From Macrostomum hystrix (taxonomy: Eukaryota > Platyhelminthes > Macrostomidae), in the NCBI GenBank assembly GCA_950097015.1, contig CATNEN010000010.1, positions 1,070,501 through 1,134,500 on the forward strand: a stretch of DNA of 64,000 bases. The letters are read 5' to 3'. Shown here in pieces: positions 1 through 10,899 of the stretch. The notes beneath the pieces are model-generated. The model was given only the letters and a program-made list of their open reading frames with translations, was not told the DNA's origin and did no database searches. Position numbers and translations under genes: made by a program. The first letter of the stretch is position 1. Each line of letters opens with the position of its first letter.

Positions 1-82
1 CAACGCAATTTCTACCAAGGAAAATTTTTCTCTAAAGCGGTATAGTGTCAGTCAAGGCTGAGCACAGCACAGGTAAAGCAAC

Positions 83-2600
83 ATGGGTTGTGCTCCAAGC
101 AAACAGAAGCTCGGACCGCATGAACATGCATCGGTCGGGTCCAAGTTGTTTGATTCACTCCGGCCAGCAGCTACTGGCAATGTTCTATTGCAGGGGCATT
201 GCAGAGCCATGGATTTCTCTCTGTTAGAGCACGTCGATGAGCATGCTAGCAAGGTAAGTTCGGTCTGTGAGAGTAAGCCCAAGATATCCCGAAGATATGC
301 CACATTAGGTTCGAACTAATTTAAAAAACAAAAAATACAGTCTTAGATCTCTGGCAATTCTTGGCATAAATTGTCATTGAGAACTGATGAGATCAAAATA
401 TATTATAGAAAACAACGATAGTAATAATATTAACTAATAATATTCGCAGTAGGGCTGCGGGCGATGCCACATCATTTGGTAACACTAGACCCGCAGCCAG
501 CGAGGAGGCAATTCTGCCCATTTCACTGACTCCTGAGCACACACGCACACAGATACTGTACACAGGCATACGCTCACACAGGTTTGTACACCTGCTATGA
601 ATTTCTCATCGTCAGGCAGTGCACACTCCCACTGTGCCTTGGAGGTTGGTCCTCAAGGGCGTAAATTGCAAGACAAGCCCCCAAGCCTTGTCTCCGCGGC
701 TGCGCCATAAATGAATGTGGCGTCGCCGCGGAATCGAGCTCAGGGACCTTGGTGCGAGAGGCGAACGCGTTAACCGCTCTGCCACCGACCCCCCAAACAA
801 CTAAAGTGTTTTTTGTTTAAAAAATGTCACAGCAGGCTACTTGCCAATATGCAAAGATACTTTGTTATTCCCACTGGGACGCATGACAGGCACCACCTGC
901 GGCCACTCTGTCGCTTCAGTCGCTTGCTGAATACCTAAGCCTACCGACCTACAGCGACTTGGAGAAGGTTCGAGCTGCTTATTGGTGGATCACCGCCAAT
1001 ATCAGGCAAGCTTTGGCATGCAAGCTTTCTTTCTTAATTTTCTACCTATTAACAATTTATTCAACTCATTTAGCTACGATGCTCAAGGCTACTTTGGCTC
1101 GAGAGTAAAGCAACCGAATGATGCCAACGCGGTGTTAGCACTAAAAACCAGTGTTTGTGACGGATACGCCAATTTGCTTCGCAGTCTCTGCTCGTGAGTT
1201 AGCCATTATCAGTTCATTATGCTTAAATCTGCCAAATCGGGCTGCTGCACCTATCACTGCTTTGCAGACACATTGGCATTGAATGCCGGACTATCAGCGG
1301 CTACTGCAAAGGTTTCACCTACGACCCACTGAAGCCATTGACAGTTGAAACAGCCACGAATCATTCATGGAATGTTGTGAGGCTGAATGGTAATTGGAGA
1401 CCAGTTGACTGTACCTGGGGTGCTGGCTTCTTGAATAACAAAAAGGAGTTTGTGCGAATGCAGACCGACTTTTACTTCCTCACCAATCCCGGGGTCTTCA
1501 TCGAGGATCACTTTCCGTGGATGAACTCCAGCGTGAGTGAGAGCAGCGAGTGGCAGCTGCTCGAGACTCCTATCCGTCTGAATGATTTTCACAGTCGAGT
1601 AAAGCGCCAAAAGGCCTGTTTTGAGCATCAAATTGAACTCGTGTCTCACAAGCAGGCTGTCATCGATGCGGATGGTGAAGTCACGCTGAAGTTTCGAGGA
1701 GTTGCAAAGCAGCTAACTGGATTCTGCGCCGATCTCGCCGACATCAATGCGAATGACAGAGCTGCCAGCAGGTGTCGCGTGGTCACTATCCTGGACCGCT
1801 GCAACAATGAGGCCACTGTGACGGCAAGACCGCCTGCTGGATCCGAATATTCGAAACTTCGGATCTACGGTGCCACAGATGAAAAGTCTTCAGTCTCTGA
1901 CATGCTTGTTTCTTATATTTTACGTCAATCCAAAAACAGGAAAGAATTACATGATTTCCCGAACTTTAGTAGCTACTATGGATTGCACAAAGACCCTGTG
2001 GAACACGGCTTCACTAAGGACTTCTCCAGTGAGCTGGGCTTCTGGATTAAGTCGAGATCGGGAGTGCTTGAGCTGAGATTTCCGCTCAGCAACGCTTCGG
2101 CGTCCGTGTCAATTCAGTTCACATCTGCGGCAGGGATCCAGTTGCAGCAGTTCTGTCTCTTGGAAGTGTCCGGTGACATTGTTCATGTCAGCATTCGAAT
2201 GAACCAGGCCGGGTTTTATCAGTTGGAGCTTTTCAGCAGTAAGTCGAGCAGCAGAGATCCCGGGTTGTTTTGGCTGGCCAGCTTCCTGATCGAGTGCCAG
2301 CAGCCGATGAAGCGACTACTCCCATTCCCCGTGTCCTATGCCTCGGCTCTGGAGCAGCGCGTCATACTGGAGCAGCCGAGGGATGGCGAGTTGCCATCTT
2401 GCGAGGAGGTCCGCATTCGGCTGAGATCACCCACGATAAAGAAGCTGTTGGTTCAAAGCTCCACGTTCGATGAGATTAGCGAGGGCCTGTTTGACTTCAC
2501 GGTGCAAACAGGCCCAACAGGTGGCGAGTTGTGCATTTTTGGAGCCACAGACTGCAGGGCGAAGTCATTCAGTGCGCTTCACAAGTTCAAGATTGTGTGA
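83..2600 (+). CDS. KY/hillarin-type transglutaminase-like protein 1 (intact triad)
   Basis: Four exons read as 83-253, 890-1005, 1074-1193 and 1268-2600, joining in frame to 579 aa. The start is chosen because it gives MGCAPSK, a classic N-myristoylation motif, and paralogues in this window also begin Met-Gly-Cys. A conserved helix (KVRAAYWWITANI) leads into the transglutaminase-like core: catalytic Cys124 in SVCDGYA, His168 in NHSWN and Asp183 in VDCTWG are all present. The C-terminal half holds beta-rich KY-specific repeats (EATVTARPP, GFYQLELF, SFLIECQQPM). The intron after 1005 has a GC donor (CAG/gcaag). Family knowledge: KY (kyphoscoliosis peptidase) and hillarin are cytoskeleton-associated proteins of muscle and other cells. 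A role at membranes is inferred from the acylation motif. The first intron carries a SINE. Paralogues lie on the other strand at 10.9-15.9 and 19.1-22.8 kb. Confidence 0.85.
452..796 (-). mobile_element. tRNA-derived SINE, copy 1 (in KY1 intron 1)
   Basis: Read on the minus strand, the element begins near 796 with a tRNA-like head: an A-box-like TGGCAGAGCGG and a B-box-like GAGCTCGATTCC, with a 7-bp acceptor-like stem (GGGGTCG against CGACGCC, six of seven paired). The body runs to about 452. The same sequence recurs at 30327-30612 and, internally deleted, at 63425-63635. It lies antisense to the host gene in its first intron. Confidence 0.7.
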
Positions 2601-2722
2601 GCAGTGCTCCAGCACAAGCTGCTGGGACGCCTTCAACTTTTCTGGAACTTAAACTATAATTAGACTTCGGAATTAGACCACAGAATGAGACCAATTCCCG
2701 TTGATTATTGTAATACTATAGC

Positions 2723-4143
2723 ATGGTTTCCGAGGTCTTTAATGTCATGGCCGAGGGCGCGAAGCGCTTCAATCTGCTACATATTGAATACGGAGACATA
2801 GTTGGACTGACGAAGGACGAGATAGCCGCACGCATGGAAGCTGACAACGCTCTATTTGCTCTAGAAATGGACGCAGATAGAATAGAAGAGATGGCGGCTG
2901 CATTCGCTGCGAGAATTGATGATAATACGCTTGCCGAACTGCTAGATGCAAAAGAGCCTCGAAACGAAGATAACGAGGCTCTAATGCAAGATCTTGATTT
3001 GGTTGAGAAAAAAACTGAACCACCAAGTGCGAGTCTGCAAGAAAAATGGGCTCTGGAAAAAATTTATTCGACCATGGAGTCCTTTCAACTTGAAGTCTAC
3101 ATTAAGACCTGCATGCACAGAGGAGCGATTGGCGGCCTGTATCCGGATTGCGTATGGAACTATCAAGCGCTCTGACGGTGGGTACTATGCACCTGCTACT
3201 TTGCGCTGTTTCCGGGCCGGTTTGTATCGCTGGCTGCTTCGGAGGCGTGGAGTGGATATCATATCTAACCAGCTGTTCATATCTAAAGCGAACAATATGT
3301 TAAAAGTTGCTGCTAAACTGTTTCTGGAGAACGGCGGAGAAGTAAAGAGATTCAGCTCCATAGAAGACGATGATCTAGCTAAGCTTCGAAAGTATTTCGA
3401 TCCGAGCACACCAGCAAAGTTACAGCATGAGTTCTATTACAATATGATGACTCATTTCGGGCTGCGTGCGAGAGATTGGCTTCGACGCCTAACAGTTGAG
3501 TCGTTCGAAGAGATTATCACTGCATCTGGGCGAGAGGCCATCAAGTTGCGGCCGATGGCTACAAAGACTGATGGAGGACACTTGGAAAATGCTGCAAAAA
3601 TACTAAACAGGTGCTGATGGTTTCTACCGGCTTACCTGACTGCCCTGTGGGCTGCTTCAATGACTACATGGAAAGGATCGCGAATGCTAAGAACCGAGAA
3701 GGTGTCGTGAACAGCATCGTCTCATTCGGCCGAGGGCTAAGCCTAACGCAGACTCGTGGTATTTTGCCAAGCAGCCGGTTGGACACAATACGCTGGGATC
3801 AATGATGCAGACAATATCTGAGAAGGCTGGACTGTCTAGAAAGTATGCGCCTCATTGCATCAGAGCAACGGTCGTGACGGAGCTGCACAACGCCGGTTTT
3901 TCGCTGGAAGACGTCGGCCATGTGACGGGACATCGTTCGGTTGTGTCAACCCAGCGGTACATAAGATACTCAAAGAAGAAGGAGTCCCAACTGGCATGCG
4001 TTTCGGATGCATTAAGTCGGGCTGGATGTGAACATAAAGTAAGTTCAGCTTCAACCACCAATCTCTCAACTTGCAGTTCTAGTTCTAGTGGCGGCTTTAG
4101 TGGTACGTTCACCGGCTGCACATTCAACATTTTTCATAAGTGA
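2723..4143 (+). pseudogene. Crypton-like tyrosine recombinase, decayed
   Basis: Pieces of one protein lie in three frames in consistent order. An acidic N-terminal region runs from about 2723 to 3100. A core-binding-like region follows at 3140-3600 (GGYYAPATLRCFRAGLYRWL, then RRRGVDIIS). The catalytic end spans about 3740-4050: ISEKAGLSRKYAPHCIRATV, then HVTGHRSVVSTQRYIR, which carries the Arg, His-x-x-Arg-like and final Tyr positions of tyrosine recombinases. Frame changes near 3100-3170, about 3600 and about 3745, with stops in each frame, show it is broken. The order and motifs match Crypton transposases and the host proteins derived from them (KIAA1958-like). It begins 122 bp after the KY1 stop. 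No terminal repeats were recognised, as expected for Cryptons. Confidence 0.7.
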
Positions 4144-5111
4144 CATTTTGATATTTTGCATGACATTTACGGAAAATAACCTGTTTTACTTGTTAGAAAT
4201 AATGTCATTTGTTTTCAATATAGACTTGCTTATAGCTTAACGACCATAGACATTTTGAGTTTAACCCATTTTTTAGATTTCCCTAGGGAAATCCCAGGGA
4301 CGCGAAAGACCGCTTTTATCGTACTACAATGAGCTGCTTAACGTGCTAAACCTATATTTTTATTATACTAATATCTGGAATAGACGATGAAATCTGCGTC
4401 CATCAAGAAATCCCTCCTAAATTATTTGCATTTTAAGAGATCCTTGTCTAAAGACGCAGTGATCTTTATTAAATACGAGCTTCAAAGTTCTTTCTCATTT
4501 CCGAAATTCCAAGAATAATGCCTCACTGGGACAGTAGTTCGTATTGAGCTCGATAGCAATTCATTTGGCAAGTTATTATAGGAAATAGCCAAGGAGTTCT
4601 AAAGATGCTATCTCCAGAACTCCTTGGATTTAGCTAACACTTATTAGGAACGCAAATTACGAGTAGGAGAAAGTGAATAAAGCCGATCTGAAAATAGTCT
4701 GAGAACTGTTTCCTTAAACATAAAGTAGCCAATTGTCACAGCAAAAACTGCTGTCAACGCACAATTCTGTGCTCATTGCCATTCTCGTGTATTTAAATTG
4801 CAATAAATTAATGGTTCTTTCGCGATTTGGTAAATATAAAAAAGTTAACATTTGATGTATTGCATTTATTTCACGTATCATTAAAGGCTTCGTAGCTATT
4901 GCTACTGTTCTCCTGCCAAGGTATTTGTTGGAAGCCTTATCCCCAATAATTTATACTGTAGCTTGTCGGACAGCCTGAATAAAAATTGAAGCAAAGACAT
5001 AAAAAGAGTTTAAATGATTAACAATTAAGCGTAAGGAATTAGGTTGAAAGCTCGTCAACCTGTTCACTGCATGTCCTAATCGCATTGTTATGACGCGAAA
5101 GACAGCTCAGC
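4144..5111. other. Intergenic, AT-rich
   Basis: No coding exon, RNA gene or clear repeat recognised. It separates the Crypton remnant from the stop codon of the minus-strand RRM-TPR gene and probably holds that gene's 3' UTR at its right end. Confidence 0.5.
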
Positions 5112-8100
5112 TCATTGTCTTTCACCCAGAGCGGCCTGCAGCTCCTTAGTTGTAGCCTCGAAGATTATGCTGGTCTCTTCAACGAACTCAACAGCCATGT
5201 GCGCAATCTCCACTGCACAGCTGGAATCGCAGCCTAGAGCTTCGGTGATTTTCGGGACAAAATTCGCCAAGGGCTCTTGGTTGCGGTTATCGTGCTTGAC
5301 ACAGTTGACCACATCCTGCCAGGCCACGAGCCACCCAAACGGTTTCTGGTCGCGAAATACTTTGCACTCGCGAATGCTCAGCAGATCTCTGACTGCTGCG
5401 ACTCGTTGCTGAAGCTCTTCAGCAACGCATTTCTTTGTCTGAAGTGTCTTTTCCAGCTTGACTTTAATCAGTCTTGCTCGTTCTTCGTGTGATTTTCCAT
5501 TTAGAGCAGATATCATCACTTTATCATCACAATTCTTCACAAAATTGAAGCCATATGGAAAGTATCTCAAGTCAATCCCCTTTTCAAAACATTCACCTCC
5601 CACAGAATTAATCAACTTTGACCACAAGCCATCCATGCAATTCTTGGCCTCCACTAGAGTCTGAATGATGGCTTTGTTTCTATCTTCTTCATGGTCTTGT
5701 CCTTGCTGTTCAAGGTGCTGCAGGTTCAGCGTGCATTTTTGCAGTTCTGTACTGTTTTGCCACTGGTGGTTGCACTTAAAATGGCTTTCGCCTGAAGCAA
5801 TGTGGATCAGGGCATGCAACTCATATGATTGCTTGCTATGCAGCCAAGGTACAGTCTGCACCGTCTGATCTGCATCTGCCGGAGAGTACTTTTGCTGAAT
5901 GACTTCAAGCGGGCGCCGCACTCTGTGCGACAGCCGGTCCTCCAGCAACTGCACGACTGGCTGACACGCCTCTGGACTTTTAAGTCGGATAGCCTCGACG
6001 ATGAGCTTTTCCTTTTCCACTCCATCAGTCAATTCGGCTTGCTTGAGCAGTGCTGAAGACAACAGCGAGCTTCTGCGATCATGGTTGAGAGACAGCTTGC
6101 GAAAGTTGTCCACTGCTGATTTGAACTCTTGACTGCTCATGTGCAGCAGGCCAAGGTGCTCAAACACAAGCTGGTGATTTGTGCCGTCACTGCTTAAAGC
6201 CCTCTGATAGAGATCAGAGATTGATTTTCGTTCTTCTGCAGGAATAGTGTAAGAGTGAAGCAGGTGTTGTCGGAACCAGGCCTCCATTTCTGGCCTCTCA
6301 CTCTTTGAGCGAACACTTTTAAGAGCCTTCCACCTTTGTTCACACTGCATAACAGCCAGAACCATGATCTCAAATCCAGAATCTATATTTCTAGCTTCGC
6401 AACAAATAAAGAAGCCCTTCAAACATTTGCTCACAGCTGCATGCCTCGGGAAATCTCGGTATTTATTTGCCATATTATCAAACTCATTAAGTATAAGTTC
6501 CTCACTGAACTTCTTTGGTCTCTCCACTCGGAACTGCTGAAGACTTACATCAACCCAGAAGTGTCCAGGCTCATAGGAAACTTTCTGTGCTCGGAGCAGT
6601 AGCCTTTCGTACTCATCTTCCGCTTTCTCTCGACTTAATTCTTCGATCGGTCTTTTCAGTGTTTGCTTCGCTAAACGAAAAAGTAGTTCTGAGTTTTGAG
6701 TACGAGGCGCCAGACCTCGCATTATTTCGTAAAGCTCAGATGAATCCGATGTGTCTCTGAGAATTCGAAAGACCTTCTCGCAAGTTAGAGTGATTCGATA
6801 ATACTGCTCCTGGATTTCTGCACTGAAATCCCTCACTGCGTGAATTGTTTCATGGGCGAATTTTCTGCACATCTCTTTCAGATCTCGATTGCACAGAATA
6901 GCCTCGGCATAGTTGATCAGGAACTGGAAGTAGTAAGGCTTTATTTTTGGGAATCGGTTTGGCAATCCCATTTGATTTGCTAGCTCGAGACTTCGCTCCC
7001 ACAGCAGCAGCTCCTTGGAGTCAGCGGGAGCTCTGTTATTCTTGTGCCGACGCAATCGTGAACGAATGTATGCCAGCCGATAGACGCACAGAAAATTGTC
7101 TGGTTGAATGCTTAGGCTTATCATTGCGGCTTCCTCCGCTTCTTTGTACTTGTTGATTCCTTGGTGAAAGAAGGCCAGCGCCTTCATGTGGAACGCGTTG
7201 GCTCTGACTTCGATTCGCGGAGCGTCGCTTCGTTCGTTCCACGCCTCCGCGAGGGCTTTAACACGCTCAGCAAAGTTTGGTGACCTTTTATTCTGCTGCT
7301 CTTCGAGGACTAAAGATATTGCCTCTAAGACAAAGTCACATTTGACTACGTGTTCACCTTCCCTCCGACCACATTCGAATGCGTCCTTCAAATGTTCCTT
7401 TGCTTTACTAAAGTCGATGAATTTCCTTCTATGAGAAGTAGCGGAGTGATATGATGCCAGTAGCCCGTGGTAAGCCGAAGCGAGCATTGGCTCCAGGCTA
7501 ATTCTCTCTGCTACTGTGTCGATCACGTCCTCCGGCAATTTATCTGAGCCTTCGTGCGCGTTCCACTTGAATGGACTCTCAGCATCCTTCAGTTGAAATT
7601 GATCAGTCGAGATTTCCTAAAATGTTTGTGTTTATATTTATGTACATGTTTGCGCGCTACTTAGGCGTTAATAAATGCGCTCTGCTCATCACTGCCGATT
7701 AAGTAAAGTTAAGACTAAAAAATGCTTACACACAGCTGAGGGTTTGAGGGCTTGATTATGTCTTCGAAACGAATTGACGGAGTGTCAGCAGCCCCAGTGA
7801 CAGGCTGTCTATCATGCTGGCCTCGCTTGTCCGCCAGCTTCGCCGCAATTCGCTCAGAACAACTGAAATTTTGGCTGAGCCAATCACTGTATTTGTTTAT
7901 GTACTGGACTATCGCGACCGCCTTCTCCTTTGAGTCGACGCTAATAAAGCCGAAAGATATTCCATTTTTTGAATGAAATGACTTTTTATTTGGTCGCGTG
8001 TCAGTCTGTCTGATGATAAAATCGATAAAATTGCGGCTGTTGTAGTAGGATTTCGGCAAGTTCCAGACGTAAACACAAGTTGGGTCCTTCTCGGCTTCCT

Positions 8101-9997
8101 GAGTTATAAAAGTTAAAGTTAAAGTCGAAGTTAAAAAAAGTAAAAAAGGGACAATTAAATTTAAATAAAAATTTTAATAACGCTCGTCAGCTGTCCACGT
8201 TTCATTGTAATTGCGATTTGTGGAACGCGTTTTTATAAATGAAAGCAAATGAAAAACGCTAAACTTATTTGCATTTTTAAAGAACTGAAAGTAGATAAAG
8301 TGCGACTTTGGGGCTGCTTGCTGATCTTGTTGTTGCTGAAAGTAGCTAAAGTGTGACTTTGGGGCTGCTTGCTGATCTTGTTGTTGCTGAAAGTAGCTAA
8401 AGTGTGACTTTGGGGCTGCTTGCTGATCTTGTTGTTGCTGAAAGTAGCTAAAGTGTGACTTTGGGGCTGCTTGCTGATCTTGTTGTTGCTGAAAGTAGCT
8501 AAAGTGTGACTTTGGGGCTGCTTGCTGATCTTGTTGTTGCTGAAAGTAGGTAAAGTGTGACTTTGGGGCTGCTTGCTGATCTTGTTGTTGCTGAAAGTAG
8601 CTAAAGTGTGACTTTAGGGGCTGCTTGCTGATCTTGTTGTTGCTGAAAGTAGCTAAAGTGTGACTTTAGGGGCTGCTTGCTGATCTTGTTGTTGCTGAAA
8701 GTAGCTAAAGTGTGACTTTAGGGGCTGCTTGCTGATCTTGTTGTTGCTGAAAGTAGGTAAAGTGTGACTTTGGGGCTGCTTGCTGATCTTGTTGTTGCTG
8801 AAAGTAGCTAAAGTGTGACTTTAGGGGCTGCTTGCTGATCTTGTTGTTGCTGAAAGTAGCTAAAGTGTGACTTTAGGGGCTGCTTGCTGATCTTGTTGTT
8901 GCTGAAAGTAGCTAAAGTGTGACTTTAGGGGCTGCTTGCTGATCTTGTTGTTGCTGAAAGTAGCTAAAGTGTGACTTTAGGGGCTGCTTGCTGATCTTGT
9001 TGTTGCTGAAAGTAGGTAAAGTGTGACTTTGGGGCTGCTTGCTGATCTTGTTGTTGCTGAAAGTAGCTAAAGTGTGACTTTAGGGGCTGCTTGCTGATCT
9101 TGTTGTTGCTGAAAGTAGGTAAAGTGTGACTTTGGGGGTGCTTGCTGATCTTGTTGTTGCTGAAAGTAGGTAAAGTGTGACTTTGGGGCTGCTTGCTGAT
9201 CTTGTTGTTGCTGAAAGTAGGTAAAGTGTGACTTTGGGGCTGCTTGCTGATCTTGTTGTTGCTGAAAGTAGGTAAAGTGTGACTTTGGGGCTGCTTGCTG
9301 ATCTTGTTGTTGCTGAAAGTAGGTAAAGTGTGACTTTGGGGCTGAATATTTTATTTGAGTGTTTTATAATTTCATACTTTTTATCTGTGGCTCAAGCACA
9401 AGCTACAACAGAAATCCGAAGCTCACCAATGCCATTTCTACTTGGAACTTGGAGCTCAGTTTCTGCAAAGCCATGCAAGCATCTTGCTCAGAATGAAGCT
9501 GGACAAAACCGAGGCCTGGAATTTGGTATAATTTAAAATAAAATCATTTTCAACAAGTTTAAAAACTGATGTGCTCGATTCTAAACAGTAGAATCGAATA
9601 AATGAACTGTGATAAAAGCTTCTCGTACGTGAATTCATTCTACATGAAGTTGCTAAATCCATCCATTCAAAGCCAGGTTATTTTTTACTGCAGCCTTCTT
9701 TCTAGGCTGGCCGATCGTCTCAGCGGCCATAGTACTTGAGCACACAGCCTAACTCAAAAACTTTAAACAGACAATTATCACAGTAGCCAAAAGCAAACCT
9801 TTGCACCGGCCGGTCTGCTTGTCAAACACGGCTTGGGTGTAGACGATGGCTGTATCAGAAACTCCAACATCCAGCATCTGCTGCCGAATGGTGCGATCGT
9901 TGTCATAAGGAGACAAACCCCGAATGAAAAGGCAAGTCTTGCTTAAGCACCTATTCTTGTGGCAACTTCTGGCTGTCTCTCCATTTGAGGGCAGCAT
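5112..9997 (-). CDS. Tandem RRM (RBMS-like) fused to IFIT-like TPR protein
   Basis: Four minus-strand exons, 9997-9799, 9515-9427, 8098-7730 and 7616-5112, join with matching phases (1, 0, 0) to about 1053 aa. The first RRM spans exons 1-2 (LSKTCLFIRGLSP, then KGLGFVQL, i.e. RNP2 and RNP1). The second starts at DPTCVYVWNLPK; both, and the short linker between them, resemble RBMS/Alan-Shepard RNA-binding proteins. The 834-codon last exon begins in frame right after a splice acceptor with no start codon of its own. Its opening (FKWNAHEG at about 235, then SAYHGLLASYHS) resembles the N-terminus of vertebrate IFIT proteins, and TPR-like helices follow (RANAFHMKALAFFHQGINKY; FEHLGLLHMSSQEFKSAVDN). 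The last 250 residues are unrecognised and helical. The start at 9997 (MLPSNGE) is a guess; an upstream exon is possible through an acceptor-like site just beyond it. RNA binding is inferred from the RRMs. Confidence 0.7.
8282..9345. repeat. 51-bp minisatellite, about 21 copies
   Basis: Head-to-tail units of 51 bp (52 bp where ctttgggg reads ctttagggg) fill most of the intron between the RRM1 and RRM2 exons. Copies are nearly identical, so the array expanded recently. On the transcribed strand every unit contains CTACTTTCAG/C, which looks like a 3' splice site. Confidence 0.95.
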
Positions 9998-10899
9998 TCT
10001 GCAGTGCACTGCAGCTTTCAGTCTGTTTTGAAAGAAACAAGAGCAGACGCAAATGTGAGCTGATAAGCGATTGCTTACGAGCAAGAGTTAAAATACGAGT
10101 ATTTATATGCCTCGCCTTATCAGCTAGGAATAGCATAAGCTTAGTCTGTTTCTTGCACATTCTTTCCTACGCTTGCGCCTGTGCGAACTGTGTATCTACG
10201 TAGAGTGTTGGGCCGTCTGTCGCCCCACCCTTACTTTCAGCCTGGAGATCGTGTGCGCTGTGCGCCTCTCGCTTGCACTCTCTCCCCTCTCTCCCTTGGA
10301 TTCCACATTTCCATGGTGACAGGTCACAGAGTTTTTACGAGTACTTGTCCCACTTTCTGCTACAACTCTGTACTTTACATTGTTAAATATAATTGAAAGT
10401 ATTGCCAACCAGACCTCTCCTCACGTTCGTTTGTTCCCTCCCCGCTCGCCCTGCGAGCAAGGCCAGGTCTGAGCCTCAACTGGGCTGCAAGTAAGAACGC
10501 AGCCAAGAAAAAATGCTTGGTGACTCCAAGGTCTTCAAAGCTGACAGGCAAAAGGAAACATCAAAAACATCAATTGTTTCACTTTGTGAACGGCTGGTCA
10601 GAAATGCACGCCGAGCAAAAGAACGTGAGAATTGTCTTCGTGAGAACATGAGAACGTGAGAAAGAACGAACGAAACTCTCGTTCCCCAAAATTATTTGCA
10701 TTCTTTGGCGAATTCCAGAAATAGCGCGACAGAAATTAAGTACTAAAATTCTATTTTCGTATATGACGCGCTAGGTCCCAAGCACAGAAAATAGCAAAAA
10801 AGTTTCTTCCTGTCTGGAAATTTTTATTACGAGCGTATCAATATACAAATATTCAATGCGTAAAATTTAGTCTAATTTACTATGTTAATGAGAAATGAG
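9998..10899. promoter_or_regulatory. Intergenic, probable promoter region of the RRM-TPR gene
   Basis: It lies between the presumed start of the RRM-TPR gene and the stop codon of KY2, both on minus. It holds CT-rich stretches near 10260-10300 and repeated gaacgtgaga motifs at 10620-10665. No TATA box or coding exon could be assigned; an upstream non-coding exon of the RRM-TPR gene could lie here. Role inferred from position only. Confidence 0.25.
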
